From DASPPM01 sp052143835 (GTDB lineage Bacteria; Pseudomonadota; Alphaproteobacteria; JACZXZ01), in the NCBI GenBank assembly GCA_052143835.1, contig JBKQRV010000067.1, forward strand, positions 1 through 64,000: a stretch of DNA of 64,000 bases, written 5' to 3'. The translations under genes were made by a program, and so were the position numbers. The notes under the pieces are model-generated. The model saw only the letters and a list, made by a program, of their open reading frames with translations. It did no database searches and was not told where the DNA came from. The first letter of the stretch is position 1; each line of letters starts with the position of its first letter. Positions 50,730-62,646 of this stretch are shown in pieces.

Positions 50730-51896
50730 ATGAACATCCATGAGTACCAGGCCAAGACGCTGCTTGCCAAATATGGCGTCGCGGTGCCGAGGGGCGGGGT
50801 CGCCTACACCGCCGCCGAGGCCGAGCAGGTGGCGAAGGAGCTCGGCGGGCCCGTCTGGGTGGTCAAGGCCCAGATCCACGCGGGCGGACGCGGCAAGGGC
50901 GGCGGCGTCAAGCTCGTCAAGTCGGTCGAGGAGGTGCGCGAGACCGCCAAGAAGATGATCGGGATGACGCTCGTCACCCATCAGACCGGCCGAGAAGGCA
51001 AGGCGGTGAAGCGCGTCTATATCGAGGAGGGCTGCGACATCAAGCGCGAGCTCTATCTCGGCGTGCTGATCGACCGTGCCACCTCCCGGGTCACCCTCAT
51101 GGCCTCGACCGAGGGCGGGGTGGAGATCGAGGAGGTGGCGGCGCGAGCACCCGAGAAGATCCTTCGCGTGGCGGTCGATCCGGTCGTCGGGCTGCAGCCC
51201 TTCTATGCGCGCAAGATCGCCTTCGGCCTCGGCCTCGTCGGCCAGGAGGTCGCGTCTGCGGTCAAGTTCCTCTCCGGCATGTACAACGCCTTCGTCGGCC
51301 TCGATGCGAGCCTCGTCGAGATCAATCCGCTGGTGATCACGGGGAAAGGCGAGGTCGTGGCCCTCGATGCCAAGATGAACTTCGACGACAACGCGCTCTT
51401 CCGTCATCGCGACATAGCCGATCTGCGCGACGAGGACGAGGAGGACCCGACCGAGCGCGAGGCGTCGCGCCACGACCTCAACTACGTCAAGCTCGACGGC
51501 AACATCGGCTGCATGGTGAACGGCGCCGGGCTCGCCATGGCGACGATGGACATCATCAAGCTCTACGGCGGCGAGCCGGCCAATTTCCTCGATGTCGGCG
51601 GCGGCGCGACCAAGGAGCGCGTCACCACCGCCTTCAAGCTGATCCTCTCCGACGCCAACGTCGAGGGCATCCTCGTCAATATCTTCGGCGGCATCATGCG
51701 CTGCGACGTGATCGCGGAGGGAGTCGTCGCGGCCGCGCGCGAGGTGAGCCTCCACGTGCCGCTCGTCGTCCGCCTCGAGGGCACCAATGTGGAGCTCGGC
51801 AAGAAGATCCTCGTCCAGTCGGGCCTTCCCATCGTCTCCGCCGACAATCTCGCCGACGCCGCCGAGAAGGTGGTGAAGGCCGTCAAGGAGGCGTGA
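50730..51896 (+). CDS. sucC: Succinyl-CoA synthetase beta subunit
   Basis: ATP-grasp subunit making succinate, CoA and ATP/GTP, 388 residues. MNIHEYQAKTLLAKYGV at the start, QIHAGGRGKGGGVKL for the nucleotide, NPLVITGKGEVVALDAKMNFDDNALFRH, and the succinate/phosphate loop LDVGGGATKERVTTAFK, GIMRCDVIAEG. The ATG at 50730 is used; upstream frame is not conserved. Two bases separate its stop from the sucD ATG. Confidence 0.97.
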   Translation: MNIHEYQAKTLLAKYGVAVPRGGVAYTAAEAEQVAKELGGPVWVVKAQIHAGGRGKGGGVKLVKSVEEVRETAKKMIGMTLVTHQTGREGKAVKRVYIEEGCDIKRELYLGVLIDRATSRVTLMASTEGGVEIEEVAARAPEKILRVAVDPVVGLQPFYARKIAFGLGLVGQEVASAVKFLSGMYNAFVGLDASLVEINPLVITGKGEVVALDAKMNFDDNALFRHRDIADLRDEDEEDPTEREASRHDLNYVKLDGNIGCMVNGAGLAMATMDIIKLYGGEPANFLDVGGGATKERVTTAFKLILSDANVEGILVNIFGGIMRCDVIAEGVVAAAREVSLHVPLVVRLEGTNVELGKKILVQSGLPIVSADNLADAAEKVVKAVKEA

Positions 51897-51898
51897 GC

Positions 51899-52774
<876 letters not shown>

Positions 52775-52831
52775 CAATATGTAAGAGTGGGGCGCTATGA
52801 TGAGTGGCGCGAGCCGGGGCCGTAGGCATGA

Positions 52832-52937
52832 CGTACCCCCACCCTAACCCTCCCCCTCAAGGGGGGAGGGGACGCTTTAGCAAATACCGAAATCTCCCCC
52901 TCCCCCTCGAAGGGGGAGGGTTGGGGTGGGGGTGATG
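52832..52937. repeat. C/G-rich palindromic repeat, family A copy 3
   Basis: CCCTCCCCCTCAAGGGGGGAGGG, about 30 variable bases, then CTCCCCCTCGAAGGGGGAGGG and TTGGGGTGGGGGTGA. Lies between sucD and sucA, 44 bp before the sucA start. Confidence 0.8.
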
Positions 52938-52980
52938 CTTGGCATCGGGCCGGGCGACGCCAGGAGCAACCGGGCAGATC

Positions 52981-55866
<2,886 letters not shown>

Positions 55867-55899
55867 CGGAAGAGATCGGGCGAGGAGGGTGAGGACCCC

Positions 55900-57228
55900 A
55901 TGGCGACAAATATTGTGGTGCCGCAGCTCGGCGAGTCGGTGAGCGAGGCGACCGTCTCCAAATGGCTCAAGCGCGTGGGCGAGGCGGTCGCTGCCGACGA
56001 CCCGCTCGTCGAGCTCGAGACCGACAAGGTGACGCTCGAGGTGCCTTCGCCCGTGGCGGGCACGCTCGGCGAGATCCTCGCCCCCGCGGGCAGCACGGTT
56101 GCGGTCGGCGCCACCTTGGCGGTGGTGGAGGTGGGGGGCACCGCCCCAACGCGAGCGCCGGCGCCGCCCAAGGCCGCCCCCTCGGCTGCCGCGCCAGCCA
56201 AGCCGGCGGCGGCCGCACCCGCGGTCGAGGAGGTGCTGTCGCCCGCCGTGCGCAAGCTCCTCGAGGAGAACGCGCTCCAGCCGGCCCAGATTCCCGCTTC
56301 GGGCAAGGACGGCCGGCTCACCAAGGGCGACGTGCTCGCCTACCTCGAGCGCCGCGCGAAGCCGGCGGCAGCGGCGCCCGCCGCAGCCGCTGCGGCACCT
56401 CCACGTGAGCCCGCTCCGGCGCCTCAGCCCGCTCCAGTACCCGAGCCCGCTCCGGCACTTCGGCCCGCTCCGGCCGCAGCACCCGCCGCGGCGGCGCCAG
56501 TGGCCGCACGGCCGGCAACAGAGGCGGGCGCGCGCGAGGAGCGCGTGCGCATGTCGCGGCTGCGCCGCACCATCGCCGCACGCCTCAAGGAGGCGCAGAA
56601 CAACGCCGCCATGCTGACCACCTTCAACGAGGCGGACATGTCGGCGGTCTTGGCGCTGAGGAGCCGTTACCGCGACAGCTTCGAGAAGAAGCACGGCGTG
56701 CGTCTCGGCTTCATGTCCTTTTTCGTCAAGGCCTGCGTGGTCGGCCTCAAGGAGCTGCCCTCGGTCAACGCGCAGATCGACGGCGAGGACTTCGTCTACA
56801 AGAACCACTACGACTTCGGCATCGCGATCGGCAGCGGCCAGGGCCTGGTGGTCCCGGTGGTGCGCGACGTCGACGCGAAGTCCTTCGCCGAGATCGAGAA
56901 GGAGATCGCCGCCCTCGGCAACCGTGCGCGCGAGGGCAAGCTCACGATCGAGGAGCTGACGGGCGGTACCTTCACCATCACTAACGGCGGCATCTACGGC
57001 TCGCTCAACTCGACGCCGATCATCAATCCGCCGCAGAGCGCCATCCTCGGCATGCACAAGATCCAGGAGCGGCCGGTGGCGATCGAGGGCAAGATCGAGA
57101 TCCGGCCGATGATGTATCTCGCCCTCTCCTACGATCACCGCGTCATCGACGGCCGCGAGGCGGTCAGTTTCCTCGTGCGCGTGAAGGAGTGCATCGAGGC
57201 GCCCGAGCGCATGCTGTTCGACATGTGA
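55900..57228 (+). CDS. sucB: 2-oxoglutarate dehydrogenase E2 component
   Basis: Dihydrolipoyl succinyltransferase core of the complex, 442 residues. Lipoyl domain with the lipoylated Lys in ELETDKVTLEVPSP (about residue 43), an Ala/Pro linker, the E1/E3-binding domain (LSPAVRKLLEENALQPAQI...LTKGDVLAYLE), a second long Ala/Pro/Glu linker with an APAP-type repeat, and the catalytic domain with SYDHRVIDGREAV near the C-terminus. Confidence 0.97.
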   Translation: MATNIVVPQLGESVSEATVSKWLKRVGEAVAADDPLVELETDKVTLEVPSPVAGTLGEILAPAGSTVAVGATLAVVEVGGTAPTRAPAPPKAAPSAAAPAKPAAAAPAVEEVLSPAVRKLLEENALQPAQIPASGKDGRLTKGDVLAYLERRAKPAAAAPAAAAAAPPREPAPAPQPAPVPEPAPALRPAPAAAPAAAAPVAARPATEAGAREERVRMSRLRRTIAARLKEAQNNAAMLTTFNEADMSAVLALRSRYRDSFEKKHGVRLGFMSFFVKACVVGLKELPSVNAQIDGEDFVYKNHYDFGIAIGSGQGLVVPVVRDVDAKSFAEIEKEIAALGNRAREGKLTIEELTGGTFTITNGGIYGSLNSTPIINPPQSAILGMHKIQERPVAIEGKIEIRPMMYLALSYDHRVIDGREAVSFLVRVKECIEAPERMLFDM

Positions 57229-57229
57229 G

Positions 57230-57358
57230 GGTACCCCCCTCCCATCGGCCGCTCCTTAACGGGCGGCCGCTCCCCCTCAAGGAGGCAGGGGAAGATGTTC
57301 GCACATCCAACAAAATTCCCCCTCCCCCTCGAAGGGGGAGAGTTGGGGTGGGGGTGAA
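57230..57358. repeat. C/G-rich palindromic repeat, family A copy 4
   Basis: Between sucB and lpd. Contains a GGCCGCTCC..GGGCGGCC stem, CCCCCTCAAGGAGGCAGGGG and the conserved CTCCCCCTC-GAAGGGGGAG half, then GTTGGGGTGGGGGTGA. More diverged than copies 1, 3 and 5. Confidence 0.75.
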
Positions 57359-57384
57359 CCTTCTGAATATAGGGAGCTCACGGG

Positions 57385-58803
57385 ATGGCCGACTCATACG
57401 ACCTCGTCGTCATCGGCGGCGGCCCGGGCGGTTACGTCGCCGCCATCCGTGCCGCCCAGCTCGGCATGAAGGTGGCGTGCGTGGATAAGCGCGGCAGCCT
57501 CGGCGGCACCTGCCTCAACGTGGGCTGCATCCCCTCAAAGGCGCTCCTCGAGTCGAGCGAGCGCTTCGCCGAGGCGGGCCACAGTTTCGCGCAGCATGGG
57601 GTCAAGGTCGGAAGTGTCGAGCTCGATCTCGGCGCCATGATGGCGCACAAGGACAAGGTCGTCGCCGACAACACGCGCGGCGTGGAGTTCCTCTTCAAGA
57701 AGCACAAGATCGCCTACGTGAAAGGCACGGGCCGTATTCAGCGCGCGGGCCTCGTCGAAGCGAGCTTGCTCGAGGGCGGGGACATGGGCCTCGCGGCGCA
57801 AAGCATCGTGATCGCGACGGGCTCGGACTCGACCCCCCTGGCTGGCGTCGAGGTCGACGAGAAGGCGATCGTGAGCTCGACGGGCGCACTCGCGCTCGAG
57901 GCTGTGCCCGGGCATCTCGTCGTCGTCGGTGCCGGCTACATCGGTCTCGAGCTGGGCTCGGTCTGGCTGAGACTCGGCGCGCAGGTCACCGTCGTCGAGT
58001 TTCTCGACCGCATCCTGCCCGGCATGGACGGCGAGATCGCCAGGCAGTTCCAGCGCCTGCTCGAGCGACAGGGCTTCAAGTTCCGCCTGTCGACAAAGGT
58101 GAGTGCGGCGAGGAGCGCAAAGAACGGCGTCGCGCTCACGCTCGAGCCGGCCGACGGAAGTGCGGGCGGCGCTGCCGCGGAGACGCTCGCCTGCGACGTG
58201 GTGCTGGTGTCGGTCGGCCGGCGACCCTTCACCCAAGGCCTCGGCCTCGAGGCGTTGGGCGTCGCCCTCGACAACCGCGGCATGGTCCAGGTCGACGAGC
58301 GCTTCGAGACCAACGTCAAGGGCATTTACGCCATCGGCGACGTGATCCGCGGCCCCATGCTCGCGCACAAGGCGGAGGACGAAGGGGTCGCCGTCGCCGA
58401 GATCCTCGCGGGCCAGAAGGGCCATGTGAACTACGAGGCGATCCCCGGCATCGTCTACACCTTTCCCGAGGTGGCGGCGGTCGGCAGGAGCGAGGAGCAG
58501 CTCAAGGCGAGCGGCATCGCCTACAAGGTCGGCAAGTTCCCCTTCTCCGCCAACGCGCGCGCGCGCGCGGCCGCGACCACGGACGGCTTCGTCAAGATGC
58601 TGGCGGACGCCAAGAGCGACCGCGTGCTCGGCTGCCACATTCTCGGCCCCGACGCGGGTACCCTCATCCACGAGGTCGTGGTGGCGATGGAGTTCGGCGG
58701 CTCGGCCGAGGACATCGCGCGCACCTGCCACGGCCATCCGACGCTCAACGAGGCCGTCAAGGAAGCCGCCCTCGCCGTCGGCGGCCGCGCGATTCATATC
58801 TGA
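57385..58803 (+). CDS. lpdA: Dihydrolipoyl dehydrogenase (E3)
   Basis: FAD flavoprotein reoxidising dihydrolipoamide with NAD, 472 residues. FAD motif VVIGGGPGGYVAAIRAAQLG, redox disulfide Cys43-Cys48 in GGTCLNVGCIPSK, NAD motif VVVGAGYIGLELGSVW, and the catalytic His in ARTCHGHPTLNEAVKEAAL. Its position as last gene of mdh-sucCDAB-lpd assigns it to the 2-oxoglutarate dehydrogenase complex. Confidence 0.97.
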   Translation: MADSYDLVVIGGGPGGYVAAIRAAQLGMKVACVDKRGSLGGTCLNVGCIPSKALLESSERFAEAGHSFAQHGVKVGSVELDLGAMMAHKDKVVADNTRGVEFLFKKHKIAYVKGTGRIQRAGLVEASLLEGGDMGLAAQSIVIATGSDSTPLAGVEVDEKAIVSSTGALALEAVPGHLVVVGAGYIGLELGSVWLRLGAQVTVVEFLDRILPGMDGEIARQFQRLLERQGFKFRLSTKVSAARSAKNGVALTLEPADGSAGGAAAETLACDVVLVSVGRRPFTQGLGLEALGVALDNRGMVQVDERFETNVKGIYAIGDVIRGPMLAHKAEDEGVAVAEILAGQKGHVNYEAIPGIVYTFPEVAAVGRSEEQLKASGIAYKVGKFPFSANARARAAATTDGFVKMLADAKSDRVLGCHILGPDAGTLIHEVVVAMEFGGSAEDIARTCHGHPTLNEAVKEAALAVGGRAIHI

Positions 58804-58818
58804 GGACGCGCCCGAGCT

Positions 58819-58967
58819 CGGAATCATGGATACGTGATACACCCCCCTCCCTGCCCTCCCCCTCAAGGGGGGAGGGGAATTACGAGTATCATCGACAACT
58901 TCCCCCTCCCCCTCGAAGGGGGAGGGTGGGGAGGGGGTGACGCTCCAATTTTCGAGAGTCGGCACTA
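58819..58967. repeat. C/G-rich palindromic repeat, family A copy 5
   Basis: The fullest copy: head GGAATCATGGATACGTGATA, ACCCCCC, CCCTCCCCCTCAAGGGGGGAGGG, variable middle, CTCCCCCTCGAAGGGGGAGGG, then tail GACGCTCCAATTTTCGAGAG and GGCACTA. It ends 3 bp before the ATG of the MFS gene and therefore replaces any ordinary ribosome-binding site there. Confidence 0.85.
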
Positions 58968-58970
58968 GAG

Positions 58971-60203
58971 ATGGCTGCAGGCGGCACCGCCGAAATCTCG
59001 GCCTTGCGCTTCGCCGCCGCGATGGTCGCGGCCGAGGTGCTCGGCATGCTCGGCATCTCCGCCTTCCCCGCCCTCCTGCCGAGCTTCACGCAAAGCTGGG
59101 GCCTGAGCGCCACCGAGGCCGGCTGGATCAGCGGGCTCTATTTCGCCGGCTATGTGGTGGCGGTGCCGCTACTCACCGCGGTCACGGACCGCATGGACCC
59201 GCGCCGCATCTATCTCGCCTCGACCGCCTTGGGCGGGATCGCCAATCTCGGCTTCGCCCTCACCGCGAACGGCTTCTGGAGTGCGGTCGGCTGGCAGGCG
59301 CTCGCGGGCATCGGACTTGCCGGGACCTACATGCCCGGGCTCAAGGCGCTCACCGACCGCATCTCGGGCCGGATGCAGTCGCGCGCGCTCGCCTCCTACA
59401 CGAGCGGCTTCTCGCTCGCGATCAGCATCTCCTTTCTCATGGCGGGCGAGCTGGCACCGGCCTGGGGTTGGCGCTGGGCCTTCCTCGTGCCCGCGGGCGG
59501 TGCTGCCGTCGCCTTCGCCATCGCCTGGCTCGCCCTCGTGCCCACGGCACTTCCGCAGGAGCGCCCGGGCACGCGCCGCCTTCTCGATTTCCGCCCGGTG
59601 CTGGCCAACCGCGCCGCGATGGGCTTCATGCTCGGTTATTGCTTCCACGTCTGGGAGCTCTTCGGCGTGCGCAGCTGGATGGTCGCCTTCCTCGCCTTCA
59701 GTGCCACCCTGCAGCCTGCCGGCAGCCCGATTTGGGAGCCGACCTGGATCGCGACCGGCATGACCTTGCTCGGCGTCTTCTTCAGCATCGGCGGCAACGA
59801 ACTCTCGCTGCGCTACGGCCGCCGGCCGACGCTCGCGGCGCTGATGTCGCTCTCGGCCCTCTTCGCCTGCGGCATCGGCTTCGCCGCCGCCTGGGACTAT
59901 CGCCTCCTCGCCCTCCTCGCTCTCTTCTACGGCGCCCTGGTGATGGCGGACTCCGCCTCGCTCACGGCCGGCCTGGTCGAGGCGGCGACGCCCGGCCTTC
60001 GGGGTGCGACGATGGCGCTCTACTCCTCGGTCGGCTTCCTGGGCGGCTTCTTGGGCCCGCTCGTCTTCGGCAACGTGCTGGATCGCGCAGGTGGCGCGCA
60101 TGACGTCCGTGCCTGGGGCCTCGCCTTCGCCAGCCTCGGCATCGCGGTCGCCTGCGGGCCGCTCGCACTCGCCTGGCTGAGACCGCGGCGCGGCCGGGGG
60201 TGA
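58971..60203 (+). CDS. MFS transporter
   Basis: Major facilitator of 410 residues with about twelve helices. The inter-helix 2-3 motif is present as GLYFAGYVVAVPLLTAVTDRMDPRR, and a second copy with helices around GGNELSLRYGRRPTLAAL. Substrate unknown. The ATG at 58971 lies directly after a family A repeat and has no clear ribosome-binding site; a start a little downstream (e.g. MVAAEVLGML) is possible. It converges on xerC with 19 bp between. Confidence 0.85.
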   Translation: MAAGGTAEISALRFAAAMVAAEVLGMLGISAFPALLPSFTQSWGLSATEAGWISGLYFAGYVVAVPLLTAVTDRMDPRRIYLASTALGGIANLGFALTANGFWSAVGWQALAGIGLAGTYMPGLKALTDRISGRMQSRALASYTSGFSLAISISFLMAGELAPAWGWRWAFLVPAGGAAVAFAIAWLALVPTALPQERPGTRRLLDFRPVLANRAAMGFMLGYCFHVWELFGVRSWMVAFLAFSATLQPAGSPIWEPTWIATGMTLLGVFFSIGGNELSLRYGRRPTLAALMSLSALFACGIGFAAAWDYRLLALLALFYGALVMADSASLTAGLVEAATPGLRGATMALYSSVGFLGGFLGPLVFGNVLDRAGGAHDVRAWGLAFASLGIAVACGPLALAWLRPRRGRG

Positions 60204-60222
60204 ACCTCACCGCGGCCGCAAA

Positions 60223-61179
60223 TTACCCCCGTGCGCGCGGATGCGCCTTCTCGTAGACGGCGATGAGGGTCTCGGCCTCGACCTCAGTGTAGCGCTGCGT
60301 AGTCGAGAGCGAGGCGTGGCCGAGGAGCTCCTGGATCGTGCGCAGGTCGCCGCCGGCGGCCAGGAGATGGGTGGCGAAGCTGTGGCGGAGCGCGTGCGGC
60401 GTCGCACTCTCGGCGAGGCCGAGCCAGACGCGCAATTTCCGCATCTGGCGCTGCACGATGGCGGGATCGAGTGCCGCCCCCCGCGCGCCGAGAAAGAGTG
60501 CGCCGCTCGGGCCGGGGTCGTAGGGGCAAAGTGCCAGATAGCGGGCGATCGCCTCGCGCACGACCGGGAGCACCGGTACCAAGCGCTCCTTCCGTCCCTT
60601 GCCCAGCACGCGCAACGTGTCGCCCCCGGGGGCCTCGTGGCGCTTGAGCCCCAACGCCTCGCCGATGCGCAGTCCGCCGCCGTAGAGGAGTGTGAAAATC
60701 GCCACGTCGCGTGCCGCGATCCAAGGCACCTCCGAGAGCACGGCCGCCTTGTCGATGACCTCGGCGGCATCCGCGACCGTGAGCGCCTTGGGCAGCGAGC
60801 GTGGCAGCTTGGGCGTGCGCACGGCGCGCACCGCCGCCGCATCCGCGAGCCCGCGGCGCTCGCAGAAGCGGAAGAAGCTGCGCAGCACCGAAAGTGCCCG
60901 CGCGCTCGAGCTGCGCGCAAGCCCGTCCATCGTGCGCCGCGCGAGCCAGGCGCGGAAGTCGGCCGCACGCAACGCCGCGAGCGAGGCGAGCCTTGGCGCC
61001 TCGCCGAGATGCCCGGCCAAGAAGGCCATGAAGCTCGCGAGGTCGCGGCCGTAGGCCTCGACCGTGTGGAGGGAGGCGCGCCGCTCGTTGGCGAGCCAGC
61101 TCTGCCATGCCATGATTGCCGCGCGCAGGTCCGCGGCCGCGGTGAAGGCTTCGGCGCCTAGAGGGGCAGGTCCAGCCAT
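60223..61179 (-). CDS. xerC: Tyrosine recombinase XerC
   Basis: Chromosome-dimer-resolving recombinase acting with XerD at dif, 318 residues. N-terminal core-binding domain (WLANERRASLHTVEAYGRDLASFMAFL), then catalytic residues Arg in LLYGGGLRIGEALGL, HALRHSFATHLL (His/Arg), GHASL (His) and the nucleophile Tyr in STTQRYTEV. It is related to, but clearly separate from, the phage-type recombinase at 686. The reading overlaps the DUF484 gene by 22 bp, so they are co-transcribed. Confidence 0.93.
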   Translation of the reverse strand: MAGPAPLGAEAFTAAADLRAAIMAWQSWLANERRASLHTVEAYGRDLASFMAFLAGHLGEAPRLASLAALRAADFRAWLARRTMDGLARSSSARALSVLRSFFRFCERRGLADAAAVRAVRTPKLPRSLPKALTVADAAEVIDKAAVLSEVPWIAARDVAIFTLLYGGGLRIGEALGLKRHEAPGGDTLRVLGKGRKERLVPVLPVVREAIARYLALCPYDPGPSGALFLGARGAALDPAIVQRQMRKLRVWLGLAESATPHALRHSFATHLLAAGGDLRTIQELLGHASLSTTQRYTEVEAETLIAVYEKAHPRARG

Positions 61180-61877
61180 GCGCGGATGCTGATCTCGACG
61201 ACGCGCGCGAGAAAGCCGAGAAGCTCCGTGCCCTGGCCCGGATGGAAGCGGCTCTCCTTGCGCGAGCCGAGGGCCAAGAGGCCGACCGGCGTCGCCGGGC
61301 TGATCTTGAGGCGCATCATCGCGTCGGAGCGCACGAGGGCCGCACCTGCGCCGAAGATGGCGCGCTCGCCGCGCACGCTCTGGCGCAAGAGCAGGTCGCG
61401 CGCGGGGCCGAGGAGGCGGTCGACGGCACCGCGGTCGAGCAGGCGCACGCCGGTCGTCTCGCAGCGCGGCGGCGGGCTTCCCGTGGCCTCGATGCAGAGT
61501 GAGGCCACGTCGACGCCGAGGAAGACCGGCAAATCGATGGTGGTCACTTGGATGAGGTGCTCGAAGCTCGGCGCCCCCATGAGCGCCAGCACGGCACGAT
61601 GCACGCGCGCCTGGCTCTTGAGGTTGAGGCGCGCGAGCCCGACCATCTGCTGGCCCTCCTCCTCGAGCTCGCGCAGGCGCCGCTTGAGGCGCTCCGCCAT
61701 GAAGCGCTGCAGGTCGACGATGCGGTCCCCGCTCTCGCGCTCGAGGCTCAGGAGGGGGGCGAGCAGCTCGGCGTGCTCGGCAAGAAACTCGGGATGCGCG
61801 CGCAGATAGGCGAGGACTTGGGAATCGTCCAGGCCGCTCTCGAGCTCGGGGGTCGCTTGTTCGTTAGGCTTTTGCAA
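61158..61877 (-). CDS. DUF484-family protein
   Basis: GAF-like protein of 239 residues that habitually precedes xerC in proteobacteria. It has LDDSQVLAYLRAHPEFLAEHAELLAPL, a coiled segment DLQRFMAERLKRRLRELEEE, and the GAF-like core with LLALGSRKESRFHPGQGTELLGFLARVV. The start is set at a TTG (61877, LQKPNEQAT) that overlaps the transaldolase stop by 14 bases; an earlier extension would lie entirely inside transaldolase. Function unknown; the link with XerC is positional. Confidence 0.82.
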   Translation of the reverse strand: MQKPNEQATPELESGLDDSQVLAYLRAHPEFLAEHAELLAPLLSLERESGDRIVDLQRFMAERLKRRLRELEEEGQQMVGLARLNLKSQARVHRAVLALMGAPSFEHLIQVTTIDLPVFLGVDVASLCIEATGSPPPRCETTGVRLLDRGAVDRLLGPARDLLLRQSVRGERAIFGAGAALVRSDAMMRLKISPATPVGLLALGSRKESRFHPGQGTELLGFLARVVEISIRAWLDLPL

Positions 61878-62556
61878 CGGCGCGCGGTCCCTGTTCGTGT
61901 CCGAGGATCGACTGGCCCGTCTTGGCCCAGTCGGCGAGGAATTGGGCGAGGCCCTTGTCGGTGAGCGGATGGACGAAGAGCTGGCGCAAGACCTGCGGCG
62001 GCAAGGTCGCGACGTGGGCGCCAAGCCGCGCCGCCTCGACGACGTGCAGCGGATGGCGCACGGAGGCGACCAGCACCTCGGTCTTGAAGCTCGGATATTG
62101 GCGATAGATCGCGACGATGTCGCGGATGAGCTCGATGCCCGGCTGGGAGACGTCGTCGAGGCGGCCGATGAAGGGGGAGATGAAGGAGGCCCCCGCCTTG
62201 GCCGCGAGGATCGCCTGGGCGGGCGAGAAGCAGAGCGTCACGTTGACCATGCTGCCCTCGTCCGAGAGCGCCTTGCAGGTCTTGAGCCCGTCCATCGTGA
62301 GCGGCACTTTGACCGCCACGTTCTTGGCGAGCCGCGCCAAGCGGCGGCCCTCGGCCAGCATCGTCGCATGGTCGACGGCCGTCACCTCCGCACTGACGGG
62401 GCCGGAGACTATCGCGCAGATCTCCTGGATGACGTCGAAGAACTTCTTCCCAGTCTTGGCGACGAGCGAGGGGTTGGTGGTGACGCCGTCGAGAAGGCCG
62501 GTGGTGGCGAGCTCGCGGATTTCCCCCAAGTCGGCGGTATCGACGAAGAACTTCAT
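61864..62556 (-). CDS. Transaldolase, fructose-6-phosphate-aldolase type
   Basis: Small (230-residue) TalC-like transaldolase of the non-oxidative pentose phosphate pathway or fructose-6-phosphate aldolase. MKFFVDTADLGEIRELATTGLLDGVTTNPSLVAKTG is the family start; the Schiff-base Lys is in VAVKVPLTMDGL and VNVTLCFSPAQA, AGASFISPFIGRLDD follow. First gene of tal-DUF484-xerC on this strand, divergent from priA by 90 bp. Confidence 0.94.
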   Translation of the reverse strand: MKFFVDTADLGEIRELATTGLLDGVTTNPSLVAKTGKKFFDVIQEICAIVSGPVSAEVTAVDHATMLAEGRRLARLAKNVAVKVPLTMDGLKTCKALSDEGSMVNVTLCFSPAQAILAAKAGASFISPFIGRLDDVSQPGIELIRDIVAIYRQYPSFKTEVLVASVRHPLHVVEAARLGAHVATLPPQVLRQLFVHPLTDKGLAQFLADWAKTGQSILGHEQGPRAVAKA

Positions 62557-62646
62557 GGCGGCCCCACTCGTTTCGGAAGACGTCCGCTCGCTCAGCCTAC
62601 CCGGGGGCGTTCCGTCGTCCCCCGTTTCCGGCTACTACTGTAGCCA

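Noticed and set aside
60180..60235. Hairpin GGGGGTGAACCTCACC...ACCCCC as a bidirectional terminator between the MFS gene and xerC
   Set aside because: The stem is imperfect, overlaps the stop codons and lacks a U-run; not strong enough to annotate.
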